A stretch of 64,000 nt of DNA from Oecophyllibacter saccharovorans (GTDB lineage Bacteria > Pseudomonadota > Alphaproteobacteria > Acetobacterales > Acetobacteraceae): NCBI RefSeq assembly GCF_006542375.1, contig NZ_CP038143.1:124001-188000 (forward strand). The letters are read 5' to 3'. Below are positions 17,745 through 28,606 of the stretch, piece after piece; the first letter of the stretch is position 1; each line of letters begins with the position of its first letter. The notes under the pieces are model-generated. The model saw only the letters and a list, made by a program, of their open reading frames with translations, did no database searches and was not told the origin of the DNA. The position numbers and the translations under genes are program-made.

Positions 17745-18731
17745 ATGTCCTCCTCCCTCGCTGATCTGCTTCCCGCACGCCCTGATGCCCTGCGTTCCGC
17801 ACGGGAGCTGTTCGGCCTTGATCTCGATCTGGAAGTGCCTGTCTGGTCGAAACGCACTGAGCAGGTCCCCGCCCTTGATCCGGATTACCGGTTTGATCCC
17901 GACACGACACGCGCCATTCTTGCAGGCTTCACTCACAACCGGCGCGTCATGGTGCAGGGTTTTCACGGCACGGGAAAATCCTCCCACATCGACCAGATCG
18001 CCGCCCGGCTGAACTGGCCCTGTGTGCGCATCAACCTCGACAGCCATGTTTCACGTATCGACCTCATCGGGCGTGACGTCATCACCCTGCGTGACGGCCA
18101 GCAGGTGACTGAGTTCCGGGAAGGCCTGCTCCCCTGGTGCCTGCAGAACCCGGTAGCGCTCATTTTCGATGAGTATGACGCCGGGCGGCCTGACGTGATG
18201 TTTGTTCTCCAGCGCATTCTCGAAAGTGACGGTGCGCTGACCCTGCTGGACCAGAACCGCGTTATCCAGCCCCACCCTTCCTTCAGGCTTTTTGCCACTG
18301 CCAACACTATCGGCCTGGGCGATACAAGCGGCCTCTACCATGGTACCCAGCAACTCAATCAGGGCCAGCTGGACCGCTGGAATATCGTCACAGCCCTGAA
18401 CTATCTTCCAGCCCCTCAGGAAGAATCCATCCTCCATGCCCGCATGAAGCCCCAGATCGAGGCAGGCCAGTTCGACCCGGCACTGATCCCGCCCATGGTG
18501 GCGCTGGCTGACCTCACCCGCACCGGCTTCATGAACGGCGATATTTCCACTGTCATGTCACCGCGAACTGTCTTGTCGTGGGCAGACAACATCACGATCT
18601 TCCAGGATCCGGCTTTAGCTTTTCGCCTCAGCTTTCTCAACCGATGTGATGAGACCGAACGCGAAGTGATCTCTGAATATTATCAACGCTGCTTCAACGC
18701 CTTTCCCCAGACGTCACTTCACGATTCCTGA
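17745..18731 (+). CDS. cobS: Aerobic cobaltochelatase subunit CobS (AAA+ ATPase)
   Basis: ATPase subunit of the CobNST cobaltochelatase that inserts cobalt into hydrogenobyrinate a,c-diamide in aerobic B12 synthesis. The 328-residue length is typical. Walker A is [10 protein letters not shown] at about 72-81 and Walker B is [14 protein letters not shown] around 137-150, followed by the sensor segment FRLFATANT and the [13 protein letters not shown] block specific to CobS. cobT follows 17 bases later. The large chelating subunit CobN is not in this window, so activity depends on a cobN elsewhere. Confidence 0.94.
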   Translation: MSSSLADLLPARPDALRSARELFGLDLDLEVPVWSKRTEQVPALDPDYRFDPDTTRAILAGFTHNRRVMVQGFHGTGKSSHIDQIAARLNWPCVRINLDSHVSRIDLIGRDVITLRDGQQVTEFREGLLPWCLQNPVALIFDEYDAGRPDVMFVLQRILESDGALTLLDQNRVIQPHPSFRLFATANTIGLGDTSGLYHGTQQLNQGQLDRWNIVTALNYLPAPQEESILHARMKPQIEAGQFDPALIPPMVALADLTRTGFMNGDISTVMSPRTVLSWADNITIFQDPALAFRLSFLNRCDETEREVISEYYQRCFNAFPQTSLHDS

Positions 18732-18748
18732 TTTCCGGCAGCTTGAAT

Positions 18749-20764
18749 ATGTCTTCCTCTCCTCTTTCCACCTCTCTGGATGACACCCAGCGCCTGAAGA
18801 CAGTTCTCGCAACAGTCGCACGCACCCTCAGTGGGGATGAGAACACTGCTGCAGACAAGGCCGTGGTTACTGGCGCCTCTATTATCCAAGACCCGAGCGA
18901 CCGGAAACAGACCCGTCAGCTCATGCGGGGTGAAAGTGACAGCCGCGCGCTCTATCAGCGCCACCATGATTTCAATGCGGCCTCGGAAGCGTTTCTTCCC
19001 GGTGCCCCGCCCCCTCTTCCCGGCAGCAGAACGCACGCGGTCCTGGAACAGATGGAGCGTTATCGCTGCGAAGCTCATGGCAGCCGGGATTTCCCGGGAA
19101 TACAGGCCAATCTCTACAGCGTTCTGGAAGCACGGCTGGGCAGGTTGGGCACCGGCAACATGAACGAGAAATCAGCCATGCCTTCTGGCCTGGCTCTCGA
19201 ACTGCTCACCTGGGAGGCCCTGAACGAGCGTCCTCTTCCCGCCTCTCTGACAGGCGAGAGCTTCAAGCACTGGCGAAGCAACCTTTCTCCAACCGCCCGC
19301 AATCTCCTTGCCAGGATGCGGGCTGCAGAGGGCGATCAGCGCCAGTTCCAGGCACTGTCCCGGCAGTTTCTGGAAGCTGGTCTCAACGCCGCTCAAGAAC
19401 CGTCAGCCCGGCCTGATTCTGAGCCGAGCGACACGCCGCAATCCACCGCTGCCGACCAGGATTCTGAACGCTCTTCCCCTGCACAGACCCCTGAAGCCCC
19501 CGAGAAACGTGGGGAAAGCGTAACAGAAATTCAGCCTGTCCCCTCCGAACCAGCCCTGCATTCCGGATCACACGGGCCAACAGAAGAAGGATCTTTGGAT
19601 AAGCCAGGGGCCACGGGAACGCTCGATACCCTTTCCACCCCGCTTTCTTCCGAGGAACTGGAGACCCTGCTTGCCTGGGGCGGAGAGCAGGAAGACACCG
19701 AAGCTGCAGAAGCGAAAACCGCTTCAGAAGAAAGCCCTCTTCAGGGAGAGGGGCAGACGGGCAGCAAAGAGCGTTCTGCAGGTTATCACGTCTACACCAC
19801 CTGTTATGATGAAGAGGTGGAAGCCGCTGCCCTGTGTGACGCGGAAGAGCTGCAGGAACTCCAGGAAGAGCTTGAAGCGCTTTCAGTGCAGACCCAGAAC
19901 GTCGTCAACCGACTTGGCCATCGTCTGCAGCACAGGCTTCAGGCGCAGCAACAGCGGCACTGGTCATTCGATCAGGAAGAAGGCCTGCTGGATGCTGCCC
20001 GTCTGCCCCGCCTCATCACGACACCGGGGCTCGGGCTCACCTACAAGCGTGAAAGTGAAAGTTCCTTCCGTGACACGGTGGTCACCCTGCTTCTGGACAA
20101 TTCCGGCTCCATGCGCGGCCGCCCCATTGCCACGGCAGCACTTTGCGCCGGCATTCTGAGCCGCACGCTGGAACGGTGCAACGTCAAGGTGGAGATTCTC
20201 GGTTTTACTACGCGTGCCTGGAAAGGCGGCCAAAGCCGCAAACAATGGCTGAGCGAGGATCGCCCATCCCATCCCGGACGGCTCAACGATCTCCGGCACA
20301 TTATCTACAAAAGCGCTGATCAGCCCTGGCGACGCGCACGCCATAACCTCGGTGTCATGCTCAAGGAAGGGCTGCTCAAGGAGAACATCGATGGCGAAGC
20401 CCTGCTCTGGGCAGCGGGTCGCCTGAAACAACGGCCCGAAAAACGTCGCATTCTGCTGGTTGTCTCAGACGGCGCGCCGGTTGATGACAGCACTTCATCG
20501 GCCAACGGACCTGATTTCCTTGACGCCCATCTCCGCGAAGTCGTCACGCAGCTTGAAGCGGATCCGGCTCTTGAACTCCGCGCCATCGGTATCGGCCATG
20601 ATGTCACCCGCACCTATGCGCACAGCGTCACGATTCGACATGCCGAGGACCTTGGAGACACCCTGATCCGCCAGCTGGACAGCCTTTTTGTCTCTCCTGC
20701 CGGGCTCCGGCGCAAGACCGGGAACCGACGCTCCCGCCCGGCAGGCAGACAGGTAGGCAGATAG
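18749..20764 (+). CDS. cobT: Cobaltochelatase subunit CobT (VWA domain)
   Basis: Partner of CobS in the hexameric AAA/VWA motor of cobaltochelatase. The 671-residue protein has a helical N-terminal region (about 1-215), a long acidic Ser/Glu/Pro-rich spacer (about 215-350), and a C-terminal von Willebrand A domain whose [15 protein letters not shown] starts near residue 449. [10 protein letters not shown] and [12 protein letters not shown] complete the metal-site loops. ATG 18749 is used; an in-frame TTG six bases upstream is possible. The acidic spacer is a feature of CobT but looks long here. It is co-transcribed with cobS. Confidence 0.93.
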   Translation: MSSSPLSTSLDDTQRLKTVLATVARTLSGDENTAADKAVVTGASIIQDPSDRKQTRQLMRGESDSRALYQRHHDFNAASEAFLPGAPPPLPGSRTHAVLEQMERYRCEAHGSRDFPGIQANLYSVLEARLGRLGTGNMNEKSAMPSGLALELLTWEALNERPLPASLTGESFKHWRSNLSPTARNLLARMRAAEGDQRQFQALSRQFLEAGLNAAQEPSARPDSEPSDTPQSTAADQDSERSSPAQTPEAPEKRGESVTEIQPVPSEPALHSGSHGPTEEGSLDKPGATGTLDTLSTPLSSEELETLLAWGGEQEDTEAAEAKTASEESPLQGEGQTGSKERSAGYHVYTTCYDEEVEAAALCDAEELQELQEELEALSVQTQNVVNRLGHRLQHRLQAQQQRHWSFDQEEGLLDAARLPRLITTPGLGLTYKRESESSFRDTVVTLLLDNSGSMRGRPIATAALCAGILSRTLERCNVKVEILGFTTRAWKGGQSRKQWLSEDRPSHPGRLNDLRHIIYKSADQPWRRARHNLGVMLKEGLLKENIDGEALLWAAGRLKQRPEKRRILLVVSDGAPVDDSTSSANGPDFLDAHLREVVTQLEADPALELRAIGIGHDVTRTYAHSVTIRHAEDLGDTLIRQLDSLFVSPAGLRRKTGNRRSRPAGRQVGR

Positions 20765-20835
20765 GTCTGGGCGCCACAGGCCAACAATCCATTGCAACCC
20801 GCCCCCTTCTCCGTCACTCTGTAAGGATGAACCAG

Positions 20836-21720
20836 ATGTCTTTTTTCCGTCGTTCAGCAGGCGCTGCGAGCCTGGTAGCAGCCCTTGCAGCGCTGACAGC
20901 CCTCTCACCGGCCCATGCCGATACCCTTCCCGGCCTTACGGGCAGCTGCTTCACCTATCAACCCGGCCGGGTCCAGGGAAGCGGTCACCGCATCAGCGCC
21001 ACAGGTTTCCAGGCCTCATTGCCCGGAACAGGGTATTCCGTTCAGGTGAACCAGCTTTCCCTGACCGATCAGAGCAACCATCTCGACCCTGCCGCCCTGA
21101 CCCGGCTGAACGCAGCGGCTGCCTATGCGGTGCTTGTCTCCTACAATCACGGACTCCCTGCAGCCTGCCACAATCAGCCTCTGCCGGAAGTGAAGACCCT
21201 CACTTCCAGCCTGCCGTCTCTGGAATGGTCCGGCATCACCCTCAAACGGCCCGGTCATAACCTGACTGCAAGCACTGCCAGCCTGCACCTGCTGAGCACC
21301 ACCCCGCAGGCCCACCTGCGCTTCGCCGCCAATGGCCTGCATGAGACGGATCACCCCATGGTGCCGCAATCGGCCTCAGGCACACTTTCCTTCACGCCTG
21401 CCCCCAACCCGCCCTATCACGTGACCTTCGAGAACGTGCAGGCCGTTCTTGACCACAGCACCTTCAGTGCGCAGGGCACCCTTGATGCCGGAGCCTCGTT
21501 GCCGCAATCCAATGGTCAGCTTCACGTGACCATCACCGATATCGGCCCGCTCATCGACAAGCTCAATGAGATCGTGTCTCCGAAGACCATGGCCGCGCTG
21601 CTCATCGCCCGGCTCATGGGTCATAGCGACGGGCCCCACAAAACAAGCTGGGATGTCGGGCTGGAGAACGGCAAGGTCCGTATCAACGGCATCAAGATCC
21701 CGCTTTCCATCGCGCAGTAA
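20836..21720 (+). CDS. Secreted protein of unknown function (possible DUF2125/AsmA-like beta protein)
   Basis: A 294-residue protein with a Sec signal peptide (FFRRSAGAASLVAALAALTAL, cleaved near AHA). The mature part is beta-strand-rich, with repeated patterns of the kind seen in AsmA/DUF945/DUF2125 periplasmic proteins: LPSLEWSGITLKRPG, SGTLSFTPAPNPPYHVTF, and the terminal DVGLENGKVRINGIKIPL. Two cysteines (GSCFTY, PAACHNQ) may pair. I would not assign a function. ATG 20836 has AAGG nine bases upstream; ATG 20827 overlaps that site. It follows cobT by 71 bases and converges on dnaE. Confidence 0.6.
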   Translation: MSFFRRSAGAASLVAALAALTALSPAHADTLPGLTGSCFTYQPGRVQGSGHRISATGFQASLPGTGYSVQVNQLSLTDQSNHLDPAALTRLNAAAAYAVLVSYNHGLPAACHNQPLPEVKTLTSSLPSLEWSGITLKRPGHNLTASTASLHLLSTTPQAHLRFAANGLHETDHPMVPQSASGTLSFTPAPNPPYHVTFENVQAVLDHSTFSAQGTLDAGASLPQSNGQLHVTITDIGPLIDKLNEIVSPKTMAALLIARLMGHSDGPHKTSWDVGLENGKVRINGIKIPLSIAQ

Positions 21721-21770
21721 GCCGGGCTCCGGGGACTGGCCTTCTGAACTGAAAGGCAATTGGTCTCCGG

Positions 21771-24700
21771 TCAGCTCTCCTCCAGGCGCAGACCTTCCAG
21801 AACCTGCAAGGTTTCAGAAAGGCGCGGCGTCACGCGGTAACGCGCTGGCAGCATGATTTCCACAGCCCGTTCTTCCTCCACCGCCGGCAGGAGATAAATC
21901 CGGCCCCTGCCCCCTTCGACCTGCTCCAGCACAGCCTTGAGCTGGGGCAGGACTTCCTCGCGCTCAACCCACAGACGGATCTCCCCGCCATCTTCAGCCG
22001 CGGCGCGCTCCAGATCGATCATGCCCTGAACGGTGATCCTGAGCGCGTCCCCTTCCAGCTTGAGCTCTGCTGTCACCACGACTGCCTGACCCGTCACCAG
22101 GAGATCGCGGCAGACCCCCAGGGTTTCGGCAAAAAGCGTCACTTCACAATTGCCGCTCGGGTCACTCAGTCCGACCCAGGCCATCTTCTTGCCGGTACGG
22201 GTAGGGCGTTCTTTCTTGTCGACCACGCAACCCGCAATCTTGACTTTACTCACCCCCTGCCGGGCAAGTTCTTCCAGCCGGGCCGCCGGTTTCACGCCCA
22301 GCCGCTGCAGCACCTTGCGGTAGGCATCAAGCGGATGGGCACTCATGTGGAAGCCGATAACATTTGCTTCCTGCGAAAGGCGCTCAAAATCAGGCCAGGG
22401 CTGCACTTTCTTCAAACGCAGCACTTCGCGCATCGGCGCCCCAGCGCTTCCTCCAAACAGCCCGGCCTGTCCGACTTCCTTTTCCTGCGCCCGCGTCTGG
22501 GCACGGCGCAGCACCAGCTCAGCATTGGCAAACACCGTATGGCGATCCAGGCCCAGGCTGTCGAAAGCCCCTGCCTTGGCCAGACTTTCAAGCTGAATCT
22601 TGTTGATGTGTTTCGCGTCAACGCGTTCGGCAAAATCTGTCAGATCAATAAACGCCTTTCCAGCCCGGTCAGCCACCAGGCCTTCCATGGCTGCTGTACC
22701 GACCCTCTTGACAGCTGAAAGGGCATAACGGATGGCCTTGCGCCCGTCAGGAAGGGTCTCAATCGAGAAATCCGCCTGCGATCTGTTGATGTCCACCGGC
22801 AGCACTTCAATACCCATCCGGTCCGCTTCCTGGCAGAGGGCTGCCAGTTTGTCGGTTTTTTCACGCGCCAGGGACATGCAGCCTGCCAGGAAAGCTTCCG
22901 GATGATTCGCTTTCAGCCAGGCCGTCTGGTACGAAACCAGCGCATAAGCAGCCGCATGGGACTTGTTGAAACCATAATCGGCAAACTTGGCCATGAGGTC
23001 GAAGACCTCTTCAGCCTTCTCAGCCGTGATCCCCCGTTTCATGGCGCCTTCCCGGAAGATGGCGCGCTGTTTTTCCATCTCCGAGGCGATCTTCTTGCCC
23101 ATCGCACGGCGCAGGAGATCAGCGGCACCCAGGCTGTAGCCCGCCATTTTCTGAGCGATCTGCATCACCTGTTCCTGATAGACCATGATGCCGTAGGTCT
23201 CTTCAAGGATCGGTCGGATCTCCTCATGAGGTGCTTCCCAATGCGCCCCGTGCTTGCGCCGGCAATATTCGGGAATGTGCGCCATCGGGCCGGGCCGATA
23301 CAGCGACACGCCGGCAATCAGGTCTTCCAGGCGGCTCGCTTCCATCTGCCTGAGCATGTCACGCATGCCTGCCCCTTCAAACTGGAACACGCCTGCCGTA
23401 TCGCCACGGGCGAGCATGGCAAAGGTGGCCGGATCATCGAGCGGGATACGCGAAAGATTGATCCTGATACCCATTTCCTCGAGGAAATCGACGCCGCGCT
23501 TGAGAATTGTCAGGGTCGTCAGGCCGAGGAAATCGAACTTCACCAGCCCGGCCTGTTCGACAAATTTCATGTTGAACTGAGTTACCAGCATGTCACTGCG
23601 CGGGTCCCGGTAGAGCGGGACGAGCTCGACCAGCTTCCGGTCCCCGATCACCACGCCGGCCGCATGGGTAGAGGCGTGGCGGAAAAGTCCTTCCAGCTTG
23701 AGCGCGATGCCCAGAAGATCGCGCACGGCTTCGTCCGTATCGCGCATCTCCTGCAGGCGAGGTTCGCTGGCAATCGCCACTGCAAGCGGCGTGGGCTTGG
23801 CCGGATTGTTGGGAATAAGTTCGGCAACCTTATTCACCAGGCCGTAAGGCAGACCCATCACGCGCCCGACATCGCGCACGGCCGCCTTGGCCTGGAGCTT
23901 ACCGAAAGTGATGATCTGCGCCACACGGTCCTGGCCATATTCGTTGCGAACGTAACGGATGACCTCGTCACGCCGGTCCTGGCAGAAATCGATATCGAAA
24001 TCCGGCATTGAGACGCGTTCGGGATTCAGGAAACGCTCAAACAGCAGCCCGAAGGGAATGGGATCAATATCGGTAATGGTCAGGGCATAGGCCACCAGGG
24101 AGCCTGCGCCCGATCCCCGCCCCGGCCCGACCGGAATGTCATGGGCCTTGGTCCACTGAATGAAGTCGGCAACGATCAGAAAGTAGCCCGGGAACCCCAT
24201 GCCTTCGATGATATCGAGCTCATGCGTCAGACGCTGCTCGTATTGGGTACGTTTCTGCTCTCCGTCCGGCATTACCGCCAGCCGCTTTTCCAGCCCTTCG
24301 CGGGCCATGGCGCGCAGGGTTTCAGCTTCTGTACTGCCTTCCCGCACCTTGGAACACACGGGCAGAAGCGGCTTGCGGGTATCGGTGGCCACCGCGCACA
24401 TGCGGGCAATTGTCAGGGTGTTGTCGCAGGCTTCAGGCAGATCCCCGAACAGGCTGCGCATCTGTACTGCTGGCTTGAACCAGGCTTCAGGAGAAACGCG
24501 CCACCGGTCTTCCTCGGCCATGGTCCGGCCCTGGGCGATGCACAGCAGGGCGTCATGAGCCTCGTGCATGTCCGGCACCGCGAAGAAGCATTCATTCGTG
24601 GCCACCAGGGGAAGGGCCAACTTATCAGCCAGGGCGATAAGGCGCTCTTCCGTCACGGCTTCACCCGCTTCGCCCAACCGGTTCAGCTCAACAGCCAGAT

Positions 24701-25196
24701 TATCGCCGAAAGCTTCCTTCAGCTGCTCGAGAAAATATTGCGCCTGCTCCTCCTGATCGGTCAGCAGAAGATGGTTCAGGCGACTGCGGTTGCCGCCGGT
24801 CAGCAGAAACAGACCGGCCGATTTTTCACACAGAACGTCCAGGGACACGCGCGGATCAGCAGGATCATCGCCGAGATAGCCCTGCGTTGTCAGAAAACGC
24901 AGATTCTGCAATCCCTCTTCATTGCGGGCCAGAACAACAAGCGGATCAGCAGGGGCACCGACCTTCTTGCTCAACGAAGGCAGGGCCAGCTGGCACCCGA
25001 TGATGGGCTGCACGCCCGATTTGCGGCAGGTCTGGGAGAATTCCAGCGCGCCGAACAGATTGCCGCTGTCTGCCAGTGCAACAGCCGGCATGGCGTTCTC
25101 AACTGCAAGGCGGACAAGGTCAGGGACGCGCATGGCTCCCTGGCTCAGGGAATAGGCCGAATGATTGCGTAAGTGGACGAAATCTGCATGCGACAT
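21771..25196 (-). CDS. dnaE: DNA polymerase III subunit alpha
   Basis: Catalytic subunit of the replicative polymerase, 1141 residues, normal for DnaE1. The N-terminal PHP domain (HLRNHSAYSLSQGAMRVPDLV) appears degraded: the usual HxH and DHGN metal ligands read HSAYSL and DSGN, so it probably lacks nuclease activity. The palm aspartates are in MPDFDIDFCQDRRDEV near residues 393-408, preceded by GPGRGSGAGSLVAYAL. YGFNKSHAAAYALVSYQTAW and a C-terminal OB-fold (KVKIAGCVVDKKERPTRTG) follow. It is the last gene of the birA-coaX-rnj-proS-lolCD-dnaE run, 70 bases after lolD. Confidence 0.97.
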   Translation of the reverse strand: MSHADFVHLRNHSAYSLSQGAMRVPDLVRLAVENAMPAVALADSGNLFGALEFSQTCRKSGVQPIIGCQLALPSLSKKVGAPADPLVVLARNEEGLQNLRFLTTQGYLGDDPADPRVSLDVLCEKSAGLFLLTGGNRSRLNHLLLTDQEEQAQYFLEQLKEAFGDNLAVELNRLGEAGEAVTEERLIALADKLALPLVATNECFFAVPDMHEAHDALLCIAQGRTMAEEDRWRVSPEAWFKPAVQMRSLFGDLPEACDNTLTIARMCAVATDTRKPLLPVCSKVREGSTEAETLRAMAREGLEKRLAVMPDGEQKRTQYEQRLTHELDIIEGMGFPGYFLIVADFIQWTKAHDIPVGPGRGSGAGSLVAYALTITDIDPIPFGLLFERFLNPERVSMPDFDIDFCQDRRDEVIRYVRNEYGQDRVAQIITFGKLQAKAAVRDVGRVMGLPYGLVNKVAELIPNNPAKPTPLAVAIASEPRLQEMRDTDEAVRDLLGIALKLEGLFRHASTHAAGVVIGDRKLVELVPLYRDPRSDMLVTQFNMKFVEQAGLVKFDFLGLTTLTILKRGVDFLEEMGIRINLSRIPLDDPATFAMLARGDTAGVFQFEGAGMRDMLRQMEASRLEDLIAGVSLYRPGPMAHIPEYCRRKHGAHWEAPHEEIRPILEETYGIMVYQEQVMQIAQKMAGYSLGAADLLRRAMGKKIASEMEKQRAIFREGAMKRGITAEKAEEVFDLMAKFADYGFNKSHAAAYALVSYQTAWLKANHPEAFLAGCMSLAREKTDKLAALCQEADRMGIEVLPVDINRSQADFSIETLPDGRKAIRYALSAVKRVGTAAMEGLVADRAGKAFIDLTDFAERVDAKHINKIQLESLAKAGAFDSLGLDRHTVFANAELVLRRAQTRAQEKEVGQAGLFGGSAGAPMREVLRLKKVQPWPDFERLSQEANVIGFHMSAHPLDAYRKVLQRLGVKPAARLEELARQGVSKVKIAGCVVDKKERPTRTGKKMAWVGLSDPSGNCEVTLFAETLGVCRDLLVTGQAVVVTAELKLEGDALRITVQGMIDLERAAAEDGGEIRLWVEREEVLPQLKAVLEQVEGGRGRIYLLPAVEEERAVEIMLPARYRVTPRLSETLQVLEGLRLEES

Positions 25197-25266
25197 GGCT
25201 GCAGCTTATCACGCCAGCCGAGTCTCACCCGCATTTTTTCCGGCTGTCCCCTCAGTGAAAGAAAGG

Positions 25267-25980
25267 CTAGGTTTCCGGGCTGAAAGGGACCAGCTGACCG
25301 TCCCGCAGCGTGACTGTCCGGTCCATGGCAGCCGCCAAAGCCGAATTATGCGTGGCTATCAGGGCGGCCACGTCTTCCTGACGCACCATCTGCAACAGTT
25401 CTGAAAAAACCTTTTCAGCCGTTCCCTCATCAAGGTTGCCGGTCGGCTCATCAGCCAGCAACAGGCGCGGCCGGTTGGCCAGCGCGCGCGCAATGGCCGT
25501 GCGCTGCTGCTCCCCGCCTGAAAGACGGCCTGGCAGGGAATCAATCCTGTGTCCCAGCCCGAAACGGGTCAGCAGGTCCACGGCCCGCTCGCGCGCCTGG
25601 GCGGACGGCACCCCTGCTGCCAGCTGGGGCAGCATGACATTTTCACAGGCTGTGAATTCCCCCAAAAGATGGTGAAACTGATAAACGAAGCCGATTTCGT
25701 CCCGCCGCAGCGCCGTACGGCCCTTTTCCCCCAGCCTGTCAGTCGACTGGCCGCCTATCAGCACTTCCCCGCTGCTGGGTGCTTCCAGAAGCCCGGCCAG
25801 ATGCAGAAGGGTTGATTTGCCCGTGCCACTCGGGGCCACCAGGGCCACGATCTCTCCAGGCGGCAGCTGAAAGTCCACGCCACGCAGGATGTTCAGCGTC
25901 TCATCGCCGGAGCGGAACCGGCGTGAAACCTTCCTGAGTTCCAGCGCATTTGAGGTCGTTCCCACATCACCCTTACTCAT
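25267..25980 (-). CDS. lolD: Lipoprotein-releasing ABC transporter ATP-binding subunit
   Basis: ATPase of the LolCDE complex, which extracts outer-membrane lipoproteins from the inner membrane and passes them to LolA. The 237-residue product has Walker [10 protein letters not shown], signature [15 protein letters not shown] and Walker [13 protein letters not shown]. The start at 25980 overlaps the permease stop by eight bases (translational coupling) and gives a protein of family length; an upstream extension of 32 residues is out of character. Confidence 0.95.
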   Translation of the reverse strand: MSKGDVGTTSNALELRKVSRRFRSGDETLNILRGVDFQLPPGEIVALVAPSGTGKSTLLHLAGLLEAPSSGEVLIGGQSTDRLGEKGRTALRRDEIGFVYQFHHLLGEFTACENVMLPQLAAGVPSAQARERAVDLLTRFGLGHRIDSLPGRLSGGEQQRTAIARALANRPRLLLADEPTGNLDEGTAEKVFSELLQMVRQEDVAALIATHNSALAAAMDRTVTLRDGQLVPFSPET

Positions 25981-27220
25981 GGCGCAAGGCCTCGATCGGA
26001 TCGGTCCGGGCAGCCCGCCATGAGGGATAGAGCGTTGCCAGCAGCGACAGGAGCAATGCCAGGGAGACGACCTCAATCACCTGCGACCAGATCAGTTTGG
26101 CTGGCAGATGAGACAGGAAGTAGACTTCGGAATTAAAAAGATTGGTTCCGGTCAGGCCTTCGAGCACATGCCGGATCCGCTCGATATTAAGCGCGAAACT
26201 GATACCCAGCCCTGTTCCCAGGCACGTCCCCAGCACTCCGACCGAGGCGCCGCACATCAGAAAAATGCGCATGACACTTCCCCTGCTGGCACCGAAAGTA
26301 CGCAATACGGCAATGTCGCGGCTCTTGTCCTTGACCATCATGATCAGGGAGGAAATGACATTGAAGGCCGCTACCAGAATGATCAGCGTCAGGATCAGGA
26401 ACATGACATTCTGCTCGACATTCACGGCATCCAGAAAACCATTGGCACTCTGGGTCCAGTCCAGCACACGCAACCGGGGGTCATTCAGGCGGTCGGCAAT
26501 CGCCTGGCGCACCTGGCCTACATCCATCGGGTCCTGCGTGCTGACCTGAATGAGGGATATCCCGTTGCCCAGCAGCAGAAAATGCTGGGCGCCATTCAGC
26601 GGCATCAGAACGACGTTACTGTTGTAGTCGTTCCAGTTGGCATCAAAAATGGCGACGACATGCACCTGCCGCACCCGCGGCATGGTCCCGAAAGGCGTTG
26701 CCTGGCCGTTGGGAGAAAGCAAGGTCAGCGAAGAGCCGATCGCCAGACCGGCCCGGCTGGCCAGCGTCACCCCAATGGCTACGCTGTCATCAGCACTGAA
26801 AGCTCCCAGGCTGCCGGCAATGACACCCTGGCTGAGAGCGGTCCAGGCTTTGAGATCCTGCGGAAGCACGCCTTCAAGCAGGGCGCCGCTGGAATAATGC
26901 GGCGCTTCCAGCAGGACCGTTCCCTGCGCCATGGGCAGCACCTGGGTCACGCCGGGTACCTGCGAGATAAGCTGAACGTCTTCCTGCCAGTTCTCGATCG
27001 GCTGACCGGAACCATAAACGCTCATCTCCCCGTGCAGGCCGAGAATGCGCCCCATGAGGTCGGCCTTGAACCCGTTCATGACCGACATGACGATGATCAG
27101 CGTTGCCACGCCCAGCGCGATGCCGATCAGGGAAAAAAGAGCGATGAGCGAAGCGAAACGCTCTCCCTTGCGGGCACGGAGATACCGCCATGCCACCACG
27201 CGCTCGAAACGGCCAAACAT
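25973..27220 (-). CDS. LolC/LolE-family lipoprotein-releasing permease
   Basis: Inner-membrane subunit of the lipoprotein-release transporter, 415 residues. The N-terminal signature ([19 protein letters not shown]), a first membrane helix ([20 protein letters not shown]) and MNGF are characteristic. A large periplasmic domain separates it from three C-terminal helices, and the block [15 protein letters not shown] is the conserved cytosolic coupling region. Only one permease gene is present, as in species where a single LolF-like protein replaces LolC plus LolE, so the symbol is left open. It is coupled to lolD by overlap. Confidence 0.93.
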   Translation of the reverse strand: MFGRFERVVAWRYLRARKGERFASLIALFSLIGIALGVATLIIVMSVMNGFKADLMGRILGLHGEMSVYGSGQPIENWQEDVQLISQVPGVTQVLPMAQGTVLLEAPHYSSGALLEGVLPQDLKAWTALSQGVIAGSLGAFSADDSVAIGVTLASRAGLAIGSSLTLLSPNGQATPFGTMPRVRQVHVVAIFDANWNDYNSNVVLMPLNGAQHFLLLGNGISLIQVSTQDPMDVGQVRQAIADRLNDPRLRVLDWTQSANGFLDAVNVEQNVMFLILTLIILVAAFNVISSLIMMVKDKSRDIAVLRTFGASRGSVMRIFLMCGASVGVLGTCLGTGLGISFALNIERIRHVLEGLTGTNLFNSEVYFLSHLPAKLIWSQVIEVVSLALLLSLLATLYPSWRAARTDPIEALRHE

Positions 27221-27252
27221 CCCCTAGACCCTCTCAGCCTGCACCCGGCCGT

Positions 27253-28581
27253 TCACGTTTGCAGGCCTGTCAGGCCCAACTGGCGCGCTGCCTCTGCCAA
27301 TGGCAGTTCAGTCCGCTCGCCAGTGGCGCGGTTTTTGAGCTCCACCAGACCATTCTTGGCGCTGCGCGGCCCCACAATCACCTGCCATGGCAGGCCCAGC
27401 AGGTCGGCATCATTGAATTTCACACCGGCCCGCTCCGAACGGTCATCATACAGGATATTATCCGGATCAGCTCCGTACAGAGCGCCACAGACCCTATCGC
27501 AGGCCTCATCGCCGGGACGCAGATTCAGAAGCGAAAAGCGATAGGGAGCCACTTCTGTCGGCCAGATGATGCCGTTTTCGTCATGGGAGGCTTCGATGAT
27601 GGCCCCTACCAGGCGTGAGACGCCAATGCCGTAGGAACCCATCTGAGGGGCAAAAGGCTGACCGTCGGGACCGCTGACCTCGATACCCATCGCCTCGGTA
27701 TATTTGGTGCCGAAATAGAAGATATGACCGACCTCAATTCCGCGCCCTTCCCGTCGTTTCTCCGGCGGCAGTTTTTCCCAGGCCTGGACATCATGCTTCT
27801 CGTCAGTCGCCGAATAGGTTGTGGCCACGAGATGCTGCAGCTTTTCCAGATCCTGGGGGTTTTCAGGATCAAGAGGGGTCTGGGGCCAGTCAATCGCATC
27901 CCAGTCACTGTCATAAAACACGCCGCTTTCCCCCGTGGGCGCCATCACGAGGAATTCATGGCTCAGCTCTCCGCCGATCGGCCCGGTATCGGCCGCCATG
28001 GGCACCGCCACCACCCCCAGACGCCGGAAAATGCGCAGGTAAGACAGCATCATGCGGTAATAGCTCCGTACGGCGCCTTCATAGTCCGCATCGAAGCTGT
28101 AAGCGTCCTTCATGTAGAATTCCCGCCCCCGCATGACCCCGAAACGCGGGCGGATCTCATCGCGGAATTTCCACTGAATCTGGTAGAGAAGCTGCGGAAG
28201 CTCCTTGTAGGACCGCACTGCTGAGCCGAAGAGATCGGTGATCATCTCCTCATTGGTGGGACCATAGAGGAGCTCACGTCCGTGCCGGTCCTCGATCCGC
28301 AGCATTTCCGGCCCATAAGCCTCATAACGGCCGGAGCGCCGCCACAGATCCGCCGATTGCAGGGTCGGCATCAGCACTTCCTGAGCACCGATCGCATCCT
28401 GCTCCTCGCGCACGATCTGCGCGATGTTGCGCAGAACGCGCAGACCTGCCGGCAGCCAGGCATAAATGCCGGCTGACGTCTGGCGTACCAGTCCCGCACG
28501 CAGCATGAGCCTGTGAGAGGCGATCTGTGCCTCGGCAGGCACCTCCTTAAGAGTGGGCTGAAAAGCCTGGCTCAAGCGCAT
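27253..28581 (-). CDS. proS: Prolyl-tRNA synthetase (short alphaproteobacterial form)
   Basis: Class II synthetase charging tRNA-Pro, 442 residues. Motifs include [20 protein letters not shown] near the N-terminus, the ATP site [31 protein letters not shown] (motif 2), and [16 protein letters not shown] (motif 3). The length and gene order indicate the form without the large editing insertion, as in other alphaproteobacteria, so editing of mischarged alanine would need a separate factor. ATG 28581 begins [18 protein letters not shown] as expected; upstream codons in frame overlap rnj. It starts 25 bases after the rnj stop. Confidence 0.95.
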   Translation of the reverse strand: MRLSQAFQPTLKEVPAEAQIASHRLMLRAGLVRQTSAGIYAWLPAGLRVLRNIAQIVREEQDAIGAQEVLMPTLQSADLWRRSGRYEAYGPEMLRIEDRHGRELLYGPTNEEMITDLFGSAVRSYKELPQLLYQIQWKFRDEIRPRFGVMRGREFYMKDAYSFDADYEGAVRSYYRMMLSYLRIFRRLGVVAVPMAADTGPIGGELSHEFLVMAPTGESGVFYDSDWDAIDWPQTPLDPENPQDLEKLQHLVATTYSATDEKHDVQAWEKLPPEKRREGRGIEVGHIFYFGTKYTEAMGIEVSGPDGQPFAPQMGSYGIGVSRLVGAIIEASHDENGIIWPTEVAPYRFSLLNLRPGDEACDRVCGALYGADPDNILYDDRSERAGVKFNDADLLGLPWQVIVGPRSAKNGLVELKNRATGERTELPLAEAARQLGLTGLQT

Positions 28582-28606
28582 GGAACGGGCACTCCAGATT
28601 TTAGGG

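Noticed and set aside
26108-27544. Plus-strand open frame opposite the LolC/E and proS genes
   Set aside because: His/Gln/Arg-rich antisense shadow crossing two real genes.
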